From Asparagopsis taxiformis (lineage: Eukaryota; Rhodophyta; Florideophyceae; Bonnemaisoniales; Bonnemaisoniaceae): a stretch of 64,000 bases of DNA. Every line of letters begins with the position of its first letter. The stretch's first letter is position 1. Shown one piece after another: positions 1 to 12,580 of the stretch. The notes beneath the pieces were generated by a model. That model did no database searches and had not been told where the DNA came from. It worked only from the letters and a program-made list of their open reading frames with translations. The translations under genes were made by a program, and so were the position numbers. The stretch spans positions 1-64,000 of the forward strand of contig JALQPE010000775.1 of NCBI GenBank assembly GCA_030407315.1, given 5' to 3'.

Positions 1-1436
1 TTTGCAAATTTATATTTCTGAGCATGATCCAAGGAAGTCGTTGGATCTTTTCGAGGTGGATAAGCTTGTAACGAGCACGAAAGTAAAATTTAAAACGTGA
101 AGTGACGCTTTTCCTCGTGTTTCGATTTATAGATGTATGTATGTGATCCTATTAATCATGACAACCACTGTCTGGGTACGACCGACACTTGGGCAAATTG
201 CCATTCCTCTGAGAAAGGGCTGGTTTCGTAGAAAAAAAGTCCACAGTCGGTCAACACGTTGTCGAGGGTTTCTAGTCCAATGAATACATGGAACAACAAA
301 AAGTTGGCCGAGCTCGCGGCGGGAGATGAACACGGATCTGTTCTGTGAAAGCGAAAATTTACAGTAGCTCTCTCCTTAACGACCCTAGCGATGACACAGC
401 TCAGCAGAGTATTTATTAAGCACGCTGTGAGGAATCATCGAATTCCTCCCTGGAACAGCACGTAGGAGATAGGATGCAGGCTGTTGGGACGTCAATCCAA
501 ATCTGAACATGTCGAATTACTTGATACGTCACGAGAAATCTATAAATTGGTCAACATCCACGTGGAAATATACTCTTGCGTAGTGCGATGGCGATCCCCT
601 TCTCACCCTGACGAAAGTGTCAAGAAGACACGCGCGCGCTGGAGAAAGAATCTGGAAGACATGAATTGTTCGACATGCGAGGACTGCGGAGCGCAATTCA
701 CACGCAAACCGAATCGAGCTCCTCCCCCTCGCTAATGCACGGCAAGCGATTCGATATCTACGACGGGAAAGAAGCGTCATGGACGTTACATGCGGGGATC
801 GTTTATGTTTTGCTGCCGTCTCGAGTGTGCTTACACAAATTGTCGAAAAAAAGATTCAAAATATTTGGATAGATTGATGAAAAAACGCAACCATTTATCC
901 ATCCTTCGACTCGAGACGGATCATGCTGTTGCCCATCTACGCCGGTATGATCACGCGATGACATCGCACTCACGCAATCGTATTACTTTACTGTGACAGC
1001 TCTTCGTCTCACGTCATCAAAGCTGTGTAAATGACGCTACGTCTGCGCCGCGGTGGAACCTCGACACGCGCTGTGCGCGCACGACCTCCGTCGCTCGCTC
1101 CTCGACTAGCGATGCGATGCGTTGAATGAAACCATGCATGGGACATGAGGGTGTGCTGTGTTCCCACGTTTCGTCGATTCTTCTTCCACGCTGCACGTTA
1201 CTTACTTGTTCCAGCCGTACATTTGGCCGTGTCGCCAGCACGTTGCACCGACTCGCTGTCGCGCAAACGACTCACATGATTGCATAAGCAACTTTTTATA
1301 TGTTCACAAGCTTGACGCAAGTTTGTCGATACATTGCGTCTGTTTTTTTTCCGCCGAGCCGGCCACCCGTGTATGTCGCGTCTGGTTGGCTACCATGGAC
1401 GCTAGTCGCTATACCGCCTTTGCTCGTTTCCACCAT
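1..1436. other. No supported gene
   Basis: Only short ORFs overlapping in several frames are present; none has a recognisable domain, a paralogue in the window or convincing composition. I see no RNA gene or repeat that I can support. Confidence 0.4.
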
Positions 1437-1795
1437 CATGTTGCATGTTGTCGTTTAATGATCCTGTCATGCGCTTTCACGCGGGATCTTGCTTCGTCTA
1501 GTATATGCTGCACGCAATATTGTGCCGAGCAAGCATTGCTAACATTTGACCAACCCTCTGTCCTTATTTGCAACAACTAGATGAGGCGTGTGCCATGTTA
1601 TCATCATCATCATCGGTCTAACCGTCCGTCGTCACATAATTCGATGACAACATATGATAGCAACTATGCTTTCACTGTCAACAGTATCGCACCACAATGA
1701 TAAGGCGCACTAGTGTCCCTGTTACCCGCGCTCCGGTACCCAGTCGGTGCAGAATAGATAGCGCCATCACCAGCATAATCTCGAGTTGATCACTG
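1437..1795. repeat. Duplicated non-coding block, copy A
   Basis: This stretch is recognisably similar to 55840-56999. Shared landmarks in the same order are a run around 1460-1515 (AATGATCCTGTCA, CACGCGGGATC, TATATGCTGCACGCA), a run around 1570-1610 (GCAACAA/GCAGCAA, AGATGAG, GTGTGCCATGTTA) and a run around 1710-1770 (CACTAGT, GTTACC, GTGCAGAATAGATAG). Identity is high but imperfect, so this is an old duplication. No ORF is conserved between the copies. In copy B about 800 extra bases separate the last two landmarks. Confidence 0.6.
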
Positions 1796-1952
1796 TCTAT
1801 TTTCGTCATAGCTTGTTATATTTTCACTCATTCATCATCTCGAGACGACGCAACGTAACACTGTTTACCTTTTTCCAATTCCTCTACGCGATATTACTGA
1901 GGTGCCGATACTTGAGACCATGCGACATTGTTACTGAGAGAGACAACCTTAG

Positions 1953-2814
1953 CTAGTCGATATTCATACGTTGAGAAGAGCTGGATCCATGTGTGAGCAT
2001 ATGTCTTTGTAGCAGCGCTTTGCTTGAGAACGAAGTGCCCGGACAGAGTGGGCATTCAAAAAGACGGCTCTTGCCATGTACAACTCGAATGTGCCTGTTC
2101 AACTGTGTTGATGTATCCACGCGACAAAATCCAAAGTTAGTGATCAATTACGTATAAATTTCCGAGTTGAATGAATTGGGCAACACATACATCACCATTC
2201 TGACCAAACGACGCTCCACACTCGCAAACATGCGGTCGTTGTCCTTCGTGCACCATCTTGATGTGTGCCTTGAGCCCGCTCTTCTGCGAAAAACTGCGAT
2301 TGCATCCACTCTCCGGACACTCGAACGGTTTCTCCCGTTGGTGTACGGCGCGAATATGACCGGATAGATTGGATTTCTGACCAAACATGCGTCCGCATCC
2401 CGGCTCTGTGCATGCGTAATTTTTCTCACCGAGATGGACGGTTCGCACATGCTTGGTTAGATTGCTGCTTTTTCTGAACGACAGTCCACAGTGTTGGCAT
2501 GAATAGGTCTTCTTGTTCTCCGATGCGCATTGATTGAGATGTTCATCAAAGGCGCGTAAACTGGTATAGGTCACTTGACAAATGCTGCAGTAACGCGGAA
2601 TAGCCTTGGAGAATGAGCGCGCCTGCGATGCGGCAGGTCGCGGCGTGTTGGACGCATCGGATTGTCGATGTGTCTTGTTCGAGTCGAGCACAACGTCCCA
2701 GTAGCCGAGCGAATTGGTTTCGCGTCGTTTGGAAGTCTTGTCGGAGCGTTCAGGTTTGCGACTGCTGCCATTGTTACTTTTGGAGGATGAGCTTGACGAG
2801 GCTATGGGACCCAT
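1953..2814 (-). CDS. Six-finger C2H2 zinc-finger protein (paralogue 1)
   Basis: Probable sequence-specific nucleic-acid-binding protein, most likely a nuclear transcription factor. It has two exons, 2191-2814 and 1953-2102, giving about 257 residues. The 88-base intron (2103-2190) starts GTATGT, has a CTAAC branch-like motif and ends ACAG. The N-terminus is Ser/Lys-rich and carries a block beginning SLGYWDVVL that is shared with the paralogue at 7813-8813. Six fingers follow: an atypical first one ending C rather than H (YCSICQ...DEHLNQC), then four spaced by linkers such as HLGEKNY and HQREKPF, the fifth being split by the intron, and a last one in exon 2 (FECPLC...RHMLTH). The start is the ATG at 2814, followed by a serine run that aligns with the paralogue. 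DNA target and role cannot be read from the sequence. Confidence 0.85.
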
Positions 2815-5679
2815 GATTGATGGATGACAGGAGTGATAGTGGTAGTGCTAGTGACGATGATGATAGATGGTAGTAGTAGTGCTGGTGGTGGTGGTGGTGC
2901 AGAGTCGGGTGCGGCGGTGGAGCGGAGCGGAGCGACGTATCGTATTCTATAAATGTGGCAGGTGCAATGTGCTGTGCTGTTGTGTGCTGGCGTGGTGTTC
3001 TGTCCTGGTCTGTCCCGACGAATTGTTTCGGATCTGGTTAGGTTTGGTCGCGTTTGATCAGTGGAAATTGACGAGCGTGGAGCGGAAGTTCGACTCTATC
3101 TCGTGATAGATCATTGGTGGCTGTGTGAGTTGCATGCATCCAAAAAGGACCTTGAATGAATGGTGACAGTGTTGTAGGACCTGAGAGATTTCATTACGGT
3201 AGTTGGATGTTTCAGTTCAGTTTCGTTTAGTCTAGTTTGGTTTCTGTCCATATGTTGAGACGTCCAAGACAGCAAGGTGTACGTTGGGAATATACTATGA
3301 CGTATGTTAATGGGTGGGCGCTGAATTCCGGGGAGAAGAAGGGTGGATGGGATGGTGCGATTTCTCGGAGGAATACATCATAGGATCACATTATCGTGTG
3401 TAAGATGTTGTCAAGTTGAGATCAAAGTGGGCACGGCGGGGAGGAGCTGATGTTGCAGTGTGCGCTGCCCTCCACGCACTGAAGAAGAACGAGATTGGCG
3501 GGCGGGCGGGCATCGCGGTCTGTAAATGCGAGGGTGGGATACTTAATAACCGAACGGACTGGACTGCAGAAGGTGCACGGTAACGTTCACAATATGGAAG
3601 AAAAGGGAGTGTGTGTGACGTCAGAGCGATATTACAAGTTGGGAGGCCTGTTGAGCTACAACAAAGACTGCCCCTCGCAGGCAGCCATCTGTGTGGAATG
3701 CTACGTATTAATTAAAAGGTGTGTTGGTTTGATTGCGTCCACGGGCGACAAGCGCTGGGAGTCCTGTCACATGCTAATCGAAACGATAGATTGGATGCTT
3801 GGAGAAGGAGTCTAAAGACAATCTGGAGCACGCAACGAAGTCCACTTCGTTCATTACATTTGATCGGTGGAGAATGGCGCATGAGTAGAGGTTACAAATA
3901 ATTACACCTTGCGCACAATTCAGTCGTAATGTATATATGACAGGATGGTCGCTCGGTGCACTAGACGGAAGTGTGAGCGAGGCGAGGCGAGGCGACGGTG
4001 ACGACGATGGAAACTGCGGGCGTGCGTAAGCGGACCAATCAAGCAAGTGTTGGTACAGCGCATGATGACCGGGTGAAAAAAGCAACAAGCAGTGAGTTGA
4101 AGGGTACGACCACCTTGGATTTATTAAGCGCCACGTCATAGGGTCTCGGGGAATATTTGTAAGCGATGGCCAGTGGGCTATCGCGCGATGGATGGTGAAC
4201 GTATTTATGTATGTTGACGAGTGGATTTGGGCGTGCGGTCGTACGCAATTGCCACCACGGATGTTGACGCGGTGCGATAGGATGGGAGGCAAAGTGGATT
4301 TGGTTGGCAGACGCGACGCGCAGCGTATGATAATGACAGTGACGTCAACGTCTGAACGCCAAATGTAATGGAGCTGGACTGTGTAGTATTTACACAAAAC
4401 GTACCAATAACAGATGGGTCGATCATGTCACCGGTGCTGCTCGCACGCTGCAAAATCAGCGCCATGTCGAAAGTATATACATTGAAGGGATGGAGGCGTT
4501 GCGTGCAGTGACAGTTACTGGAGTGCAACGAGGGCGGACGTCACTTTACGCCGGTCGAGGTTGACGGGCGCGGCGAACAACACTCAACAAAGTGGCGTTT
4601 TGGAGCAATCCATCCATCCATCCATCGATGTCAAGGAACGTCCAATGAGCACAATTGAGTGGAGAAAAGCGCTGATTTACAATCGTTTCCACGTGTACGC
4701 ACTCAATACATACGTAGTATCATCAGCTCATCGTCATGGAAACCGGCCGAGTGTTGCGAGACACGCAAACTGTCAATGATGCGCAACAAACAGCGATTGT
4801 TGTGTTGTGTTGTGCTCCGCGCCTCCTGATGATGCCATCCAACCGACGCCATGTCAAACAAGCGACGCGCTTTGAGACGGACGTGCTCGCGGGCGCGGGC
4901 GGGCGGACGGCTGGCCGGCTGCCTTGCGACGGCGTGATGTTGCTTGTCATCGCGGCGAAATACCGTCATGTCATAGTATGAAAAAGAATCGGGAATCGAT
5001 GCATTGATGCGGTTTCGAACATACGCGAGCACTGCGGTGCGGCACAGACTGAACTGAACTGGACTGGACTGGACGCGATGCATACATGCGTGCGATGGCG
5101 ACTCGCAAATCAATACTTTGACACGGCTGATGAAAGGGAGGTAGAAATCTCGGCAAGAGTCGTCAGCGAATGGCAACAATTGAAACGCAGAGCGATACAT
5201 CACTACCTTCTCGACGATGTAATTCCTGGCAGCAAAATTACATGCCACAATTACATCCTCCTCTATGCATGCATGCAACCATCCATCGATCGATCGCATC
5301 GCATCTCATCGCAGAGCGGCCATGACATGGCGTCGACGGTTACGGCGGCGATGAAAACACGCGCAAGCAATGGCAGCTTGTCGGAGATGCGATATATGAT
5401 TGGTAGCAACGACCGTTACGTTGGGATTGCGCCATTGACAGTACATGACAGTGTGTTTCGTTTCGCTAGGCCGTTTTACGGAAGATAATTCATGGGTGTG
5501 GAATGGATGCTATTGACGATGGCGACGACGTAGAAATGGCGGGTCGTGCATGCCGCGAGCCAGAGTTGTGTGTGTGCGCGCGCGCGCTCGCTCGCTCGCA
5601 GTGCCTGACACTTGTGTCCCAACGATATGGGACAGACGTGCGCTGCTTTACAGTGTAAACATGCAAATAATGTCAGCGC
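2815..5679. other. Intergenic, no supported gene
   Basis: Purine/pyrimidine-skewed simple sequence (TAGTAG and GGTGGT runs near 2865-2905) lies just upstream of the zinc-finger gene, and short GGACT-type repeats occur near 5046-5075. Several 70-207-residue ORFs on both strands overlap each other and show no domain or paralogue. I consider none of them supported. Confidence 0.4.
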
Positions 5680-6738
5680 TCAAGCGCCCGCGATCAACAA
5701 TTCTCTCAACCCGTTCACTTGCTGCTGATAGCCCAACATTGTGATATCGTCTCGGAGACGGTCGGCGAGAAAATCAAACGTCTCCACATCGAAAAAGTAT
5801 GAAAACCATCTCTCAGTACCGCCAGTTCGATCGTGCGGCGACAGCACAAACTCTCTAAACGACAAATTACGCGCGCCATCCCAGCCGTCGCGCACCAATT
5901 CCATCAAATTGGCCTCTAAATAGTCGACATACCCCCTCGGCTGTTCAAATCTAAACTGTCTAAAATACTGCCCCAAACCCGACTCTTTCCGCAGCCCACA
6001 CCCGTCCACCTGCGGTCGCCAATGCGAATTCATCCTCTCCAACCCGCTCGCGCTCATATCCGCAAACTCCACCCTGATCCATTTGCGAAACTCGCGCGCC
6101 GAAAAGTCCAAAGGATTCTTCTTCTTCCTCTGCATCTTACTAATATACGCCGACAACGTGCGCATAATCGGATTCCTCACCACCATATACTTGGGCACAC
6201 GCGCATCGGTCACAATGCGCGCAATCTGCACATCATCCAACGCATCGAGCGCGAGCGTCGCCTTGTCCAAATGCGGCTGTTTTTCATAATCACGCGAACC
6301 ATTTGCACGCCGCACAATCGCCATATGATACGTGCAGCCCGTCTTGGGCACGTTGCAATACAAATGCACACGCGGATACACACCGCCCACATACACGCCC
6401 TGACGCGCGACCACATCCAACGCGCGGCGACAGCGCGGCGGCACGCCGACCGGGATCATGCCGGCGTCGCAGATCGTCGGCGCCGCGAAGGACGCAAAGG
6501 TCGGCACCGAACTGTACGGCATATTGGTCAATTGCACCGCGGATAGCGCGCGCGACGGCGTGCGATACGCCACATGCATGTGGATCAGCACGGTGGCAAG
6601 ACTCAGTACGACGTAATGCACCAGTCGCGTCCGCGAGGACGACGGCTTGCAACTGGTGGCGCCCATGATTGCGGGCGCGGGTGGCGGGCGTTGCGCAACG
6701 GATGCGCATACGGATGTTGTGCTGGTGCGTTTTAACAT
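5680..6738 (-). CDS. Carbohydrate sulfotransferase, type II membrane protein
   Basis: Predicted to transfer sulfate from PAPS to a glycan in the Golgi lumen (sulfotransferase family 2 type). From the ATG at 6738 the protein is about 352 residues: a short cytoplasmic tail, a single hydrophobic anchor at about residues 39-58 (LVHYVVLSLATVLIHMHVAY), then a lumenal catalytic domain. The 5'-phosphosulfate-binding loop is visible as NVPKTGCT at about 129-136 and the 3'-phosphate-binding segment as VVRNPIMRTLSAY at about 186-198; both match the family. No intron is needed. An in-frame TTG extends the frame to 6774, but ATG is preferred. In red algae such enzymes are expected to sulfate cell-wall galactans; that substrate is an inference from the presumed organism. 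Confidence 0.85.
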   Translation of the reverse strand: MLKRTSTTSVCASVAQRPPPAPAIMGATSCKPSSSRTRLVHYVVLSLATVLIHMHVAYRTPSRALSAVQLTNMPYSSVPTFASFAAPTICDAGMIPVGVPPRCRRALDVVARQGVYVGGVYPRVHLYCNVPKTGCTYHMAIVRRANGSRDYEKQPHLDKATLALDALDDVQIARIVTDARVPKYMVVRNPIMRTLSAYISKMQRKKKNPLDFSAREFRKWIRVEFADMSASGLERMNSHWRPQVDGCGLRKESGLGQYFRQFRFEQPRGYVDYLEANLMELVRDGWDGARNLSFREFVLSPHDRTGGTERWFSYFFDVETFDFLADRLRDDITMLGYQQQVNGLRELLIAGA

Positions 6739-7812
6739 GGCGGTGCGGTGCGGTGGGGAAGGGTCGGGGTGCAAGGGTTACACGTGGTCGGGCGTGTGCG
6801 GTTGGGTACTGGCCCGGTTAGTTGTGATTGATCGGTTTAAATGCTCGGCCTTGTGGCCGCGAGTATATGCGGCGCGTGCGGGCGGTATGAGTCGTCGAAG
6901 CGTATAATGGTGGCTGCGCGTGTGGATGCATATGGTATCGATGGGCGGATGAACAGGCAGTGACTTGCAGTGATGGCTCGTTGCTGATGATCCATTAATG
7001 CCGCATCGACTTTTTCTGCGTACGATACGTATTGACACTGCGTGTCGATACTGTAAGGAGGGATGGACACTTGTCCGATTGTGGCGCCGTTGACTGTTGG
7101 GGAAGCAACGCGACGCGCTGTGCTCCATGCAAGCGTTGCAAGCGTTGCAGATGGATCGCGAGACCAGCAAACTGTATCAACAATGCTTGCAGGTATCTCG
7201 CAATATTTTGTTTGAAATGTGGCTGATTTTTGAAATAATTGCTACTGACGCAACCGACTGACGCAGTGCAGTGCAGTGCAGTGCAGTGCAGTGCAGTACC
7301 GCTCGATTTGGTCCAATCGCTACCGCTACCGCCACCACCACTGGCTGTCGCACTCGCCCGCCGAGATGAAACCCACTGCCACTGCCTCCTCCGCCACCGC
7401 TGTCGGACGACGATCATGCCCGATTCAACTGCATCCATTCGACCAACAGATGAGTCACCGCAAACTCGTGTCGTTTTCCAGTTTCCTCTAGTTGGCATAC
7501 ATGTCTAGTACGCGCACAGCACATCTGTCCGCGCCCTATTTTTCTCAATCACCCCTCCTCTTCCCGTCCACCAACCCATGTGCCCCACCCGTCCTTGGAT
7601 GCATGGATGCACTGCGCGTATCATCATGACCACTATCAAAAGCGTCCAGTTCTTGTCAATACACTTGCGCTATAGCCGTTGTTTACCACCTTGAACACTA
7701 TTCAAACAACAACAACTATCCGACAGCCACATAATCAATCATGTACATCTCAATTCATGCCGCATGACACTTGTCCTGTCACACGATTAGTCCACACCCC
7801 TTCCATCCCTTC
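6739..7812. other. Intergenic with GCAGT microsatellite
   Basis: A pentanucleotide GCAGT (TGCAG) run occupies about 7264-7300 and appears as Cys/Ser/Ala or Leu/His repeats in chance ORFs on both strands. The rest shows overlapping short ORFs only. Confidence 0.5.
7264..7300. repeat. GCAGT microsatellite
   Basis: Seven uninterrupted GCAGT units can be read directly. Confidence 0.9.
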
Positions 7813-8813
7813 TCACTTGTGTTTCTCGTCCGAGCTCGGCGAGTATCGATCCGACGCAGACGAACCCGATCGATGTAGTTGCATATGTCTCTGCAGCACA
7901 GACTTGCGCCCAAACGCCAGTTGCGGACAGATCGGGCATTCAAACGGTCGAATCTTCTCATGAACCATCCGTACATGACGGTTCAACTATCACAAAACAA
8001 CCATAACAACAACATAAACACAGTCAGTACACAACACATCCCATCCAATCAATCACTCACTCAACTCACATCTCCGCTCTGTCCAAACGACGCGCCACAT
8101 TCGCACACATGCGGTCGCTGCCCCTCATGCACCGTCTTCACATGCGCGCGCAGTCCGCTCTTCTGCGAAAAGCTGCGCGAACAATTCATCCGCAGGCATT
8201 GGAACGGTTTCTCCCGTTGATGCACCGCGCGTACATGGCTCGATAGGTTGGATTTCTGACCAAACAACCGTCCACAACCCGCCTCGGTGCAGCGATAATT
8301 CTTCTCACCAAGATGCACCGTACGAATATGCTTGGTCATATTACTGCTCTTACGAAACGACAATCCACAATGCTCGCAAACATACGTCTTCTTATCCTCC
8401 GCCGCGCAGCCACTCAAATGCTCATCAAACGCACGCAGACTCGTATACGTCACTTGACATATCGCGCAATAACGCGGAATCGCCTTGGAGAACAACTTGG
8501 TCTGCGATCGTCCCGTCGACGTCGCCGACGCTTGTGTCGCCGTCTCCGCATCCGAGCCCAGCACAACGTCCCAGTATCCGAGCGAGCTTGCGCCGCGCGA
8601 CGCGGGCGCGCGCGCGCGCTCACGGTCGCTCCCGCTGCGAGAAGACGCGCTTCCGCGCGAGCTTGCGCCGCGCGGAGAGCGATGCGTCGCGGATGGAGAG
8701 GACGAGGTGCGCTCGGCGGCGCTGCGCGAGCTGGACGAACTGCTCGTCCAGACCATTGCGGGCGACGGGGTGTGGCTGGAGGCAAATGGCGCGCGTGGTT
8801 GGATGCTCCGCAT
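7813..8813 (-). CDS. Six-finger C2H2 zinc-finger protein (paralogue 2)
   Basis: Paralogue of the gene at 1953-2814, with the same domain order. Exon 1 is 8070-8813 and exon 2 is 7813-7986. The 83-base intron (7987-8069, GTGAGT...GATAG) sits at exactly the same phase-0 position, between Gly-Asp and Leu-Asn-Arg-His of finger 5. Exon 2 is too short and divergent to stand out as an ORF, but it reads RHVRMVH, then finger 6 (FECPIC...RHMQLH) and a Ser-rich tail ending DEKHK-stop at 7813. Length is 305 residues from the ATG at 8813, or 286 from the ATG at 8756, which aligns better with the paralogue start (Ser run straight after Met). Arg/Ser-rich low-complexity sequence precedes the SLGYWDVVL block. 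It is likely a nuclear DNA-binding protein; its target is unknown. Confidence 0.82.
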
Positions 8814-11800
8814 TGCAGATGGCGCGTGTACGGCGGTGGCGCATCGCAGCGACGACGCGCCGGTCGCGGGTTTTAAAGAGCGTGTCGGTCGAGGTGGAGA
8901 GCGGTGTGGCGCGATGAGAGACTAGTGCGTTTGGAAAGAGGTGATGGTTGGAGAGAGGTTGGAGAGGGTTGCTGGTGTGTGGTGCGCGTTTTTGGTTTAC
9001 ATTGCTGTGTGCGTGTACGGTCCCCTGGATCTTTATCAATGGTGTGAATGGAATGCAATTGCGCCGTTCCATTGCGCAGGTGTGACGTAACTAATTGGAA
9101 AGCTGATGTAACTGTGTGTGTGTGTGTGCAGTGCTGCATAACGCCTGCATTTACACCTCAACTTTATTATTTACCTTCCATAAGTCAGTCACCCGGTCTG
9201 AGAAGACGGTCCTTGGCAAGTGTGTCTCCGCGATGGCACGAGTGGGAGCGCGCACAGGCAGTAGGTCTGGACGGCACACATGACGTCACCCGCATTACTT
9301 TCTACAAATTGCATCGACAAGAGTCAGTGGAGAGTCGATGACAAAGAAAGCGACGAGGTGATGCGTGTGCACGACCAATGAGCAGTGTCGATGGCGTGGA
9401 ACACGCGTCTGCAGTCGAGAGCAAGCAATCAAAAACGGGAGGAATAAGGCGCGCGCTTGACTGCACATGTCATGGCACGATGCGTCACCTTTCCAGGCAA
9501 AAACGCAAGGCGCAGTACAGCACAGCGCAGCGCAGCGCCGTACACTATCGCTCGCGAGTGTCGACGCCGCTTTCCAAACACGCGAGAGCGGCGTCCAACC
9601 AACGGCGCCATATTCGCGCATGACGCAATCAATTGTACTCGTTGGCGGTTGGCCCGTTACGCAATCTCTAAAAATACGCCATACGTCACACCGACCGCCC
9701 GGCCATAACGATGCCTGGATGACGCGGATGCGGCATGACGGGTCGCTACTGTACATATCACATGCCACTTGGAAACAGCCAATTTTTTATTTTTGTTTTT
9801 TCTCCCCCCATTGCTGGCGTCTGAGCTAACCAACACCCCACCGCTCGAGTTTATCGATGACAGTCTGGTCGATGCGACCGTAGATCATCGCCTCCCTTCT
9901 TCCGCTTGCGACGTTACTCACTGGCACTGGCACTGGCTACTATCACACACTTACATCCGCTTTCCAATCCTTCCATCGCGTCTCCCCGCCTCCCACTGGC
10001 GCAAATAATTCCCTCCTTCCTACCTTCCGCTCTCCCCGCTGTCTGCCAGACACCGCGACCCGTCCATATCCTCCATGATATCTATTGCGTCAGCACGTGC
10101 AACGTACACATGCACAACAACCTTTTATTCTTAGAATCGCGCATACAAATCCATCCATTCCGGTGGAACATTTCCGTCGTTCCCTGTCACGCTTCCATGT
10201 TCGCTTTGCTTCAACCATGTGAATTGTCCATCGCACATGCCCCCACCCCCACCGCCGCCGCCGCCAGGGTTACAGAAGCTCGTCAGTCCCCATCTGCACA
10301 TGCGCGCACGTGTCTGCACTGTGCATCATTTATGTCACCGACATACACACGCCCCACATCCTCAGATCTCACCAGCACCCACCCACTCATGGACCGGCCG
10401 CCGCAACTGTCGTAGAAGCACCCAAATGTGGAACCACAACCATATATACCACTCATACCCCTTTGTAACGATGCCTGAAAGTAGCCAGCCAGCTCAGCAA
10501 ACAAGCACAGCAACCAACCAACCAATCGTCGACATGCGCGTCAATAAATCACATCACGCACAAGCAGGGTTCAAAACCGTCACGTACGGACACGTCGGAC
10601 AAAACAAGCATCAACCAACGCACGCGCGAGATACAATGAGTGGAATGCAACCATGAAAAACCTCCCGTCCATGCCCATAACGCACATACTATCGTCTTGG
10701 CCAATTCCTACGCAAGCTACGTTCCCCTTGAAAATTATTCTTAGCACACGTCTTTACTCCCTTACGTGCCCGTTTTCACACGTGCTCCGCATGCACCGCA
10801 CCACACCCCTCGTGTCACAGCTGCATATCTGCCGGCTGCAAGCGCGCTTTGCGTGCTTGCGCGCCACTTGCGCCCGCTGCTGGTGTGTGGTGCCATGTGC
10901 GTCTGTCGAGGACTGCATGCATGCCGCTTTTCTACAGGTATTCAGGGAGATTGGACTGATAATTGATTGCTCTATCGAGTACATCTGCCGTGCATGCGGT
11001 TACATGCCGCACGTATCTGTGAAACAAGCACGAAATTCACATTGCTCTGCTTGGCATCGTGTCGCAAACTGCCCATTGCACTGGATGCAATGTTTATACG
11101 ATATAAAACTGACGAAAGTGTAGGTGTTTACATGGTGGAAGATAAATAACAGTCAGCTGTTCTGTGCTACACTCTCTCACGTGCTGCATTCAGGATTGCT
11201 CGGTTCAGTTCAGTTTGGTTCAGCTGGATTGGACTGACCTGGACTGGACTGCAGTGGACTGCGCTGCACCGCGCTGGGCTCCGCAGTGTTGTACGCGCGC
11301 CATTTCACGCGAGGATATGAACAGTGTCTACTTGGTCCTCGGAGGAAAAAATAACGAGAGGAGGGCATGGACAACGAATGCATGCGTGTTTTTGAAGAGT
11401 TTGTCGATATACTATGGATTTTGTCTACTTGTCCTACACGCTCTCGAGCCAGTCGAATGATGATAGCGAGTGTTGGCACGCGCAATTCGGCAGCACAGCT
11501 TTGTTCGATGTTGGAGGCATGCGCCTTGGCTACGTGCGCATGAAGCGCGTTCATTGCTGGAGATCGCTGGTGAGAGGGGTGCGCGTGAGCGGCGAGAGGT
11601 GAGCAACTACTGCTTTTTGGTCAACACAGGTTTGGTGAGAAAACGACCACCGTTGCATTGCTGGATTTGATTGCGTATCCTACCATGCCGCTTACATGTT
11701 AATTTTTTTTTCCACATTATAATTGGGTTGCTTTTCCTTGACGTGATGCTTTATGGATGGTGCATTACAGTCCGGCTTGACGTTCTGTAATTCACCTTTG

Positions 11801-12580
11801 AATTCAAAATTTGACTCGATGTTTGTTGGGCATACAGTACAATCTTTGAAATGGCATAAGTAGCCGACAACCTGTCCATGCAGCGGATTGCGGCCCAAAT
11901 ACAACGGATAAGGGGCGTGATGGTGGGTGCCCCGACTGGGGATTCCACTACCAGTCTTCTTATTGTTGGTCCCCTTGGCGGTCTTATCGATATGCCAAAT
12001 GACAACAATCATGCATCGCTCATCTTCAGCCGTCTGGCAGCGCTGAGCGCGACTCGAAGGGCGATCGACGGGTATTCTCGGCTTATACAGACTAATTCAC
12101 ATCCACCCGACGTTGTCGCGCCAAGAATGAAGTCCCCTGTGCAGGTGTATAACGGCCAGCGCTCATATAACAGTCCTGTCGTTACACCCGGGGACAAGTG
12201 AATAAACGATTGAAACGTAGTCTGTACATTGAGCCTCGAGACCAATCGCCGCAAAAACAAGGAAATTACTCGATCCCCATCATCGTGTATACCAGCCAAC
12301 AAGACCTCACAACGCACCGACTGTATGTCACCAACACACCAAAAACACTCCAATGCCGCTGTAATGGCGCCGGGAAGAAGACCTTCGAATCGTCATACGT
12401 TTATAAACAAAAACCATTCAAACTGAATCTATTTCGAATCGTTACACGACCTTCGGTACGACAATTCACACACATATATCTACAAATCGCCATTGCAACA
12501 GCAATATAAACCGGTACTCACGTCTATTCCGATCACCGCAACCACACTCCACTTCACCTCGTTTCACAACCCACTTCAAA
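8814..12580. other. Long intergenic stretch, no supported gene
   Basis: Simple repeats are present: a TG run near 9113-9130, a C-rich GCCGCC run near 10240-10266, and GGACT/TTCAGT-type repeats near 11205-11275. A 106-residue minus ORF (11692-12012) has a CxxxxCxxC spacing but no paralogue or domain that I recognise. A TATA-like ATATAAA at about 12503 lies about 75 bases before the next gene start. Confidence 0.4.

Noticed and set aside
3774..5299. Minus ORFs of 207 and 198 codons
   Set aside because: Overlap frames on the other strand, random-looking composition, no paralogue in the window.
6022..6709. Long ORFs inside the sulfotransferase in other frames
   Set aside because: Shadows of a GC-rich coding gene with clear catalytic motifs on the minus strand.
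11692..12012. 106-codon minus ORF with Cys motif
   Set aside because: Single short ORF with no paralogue or domain; not enough support.
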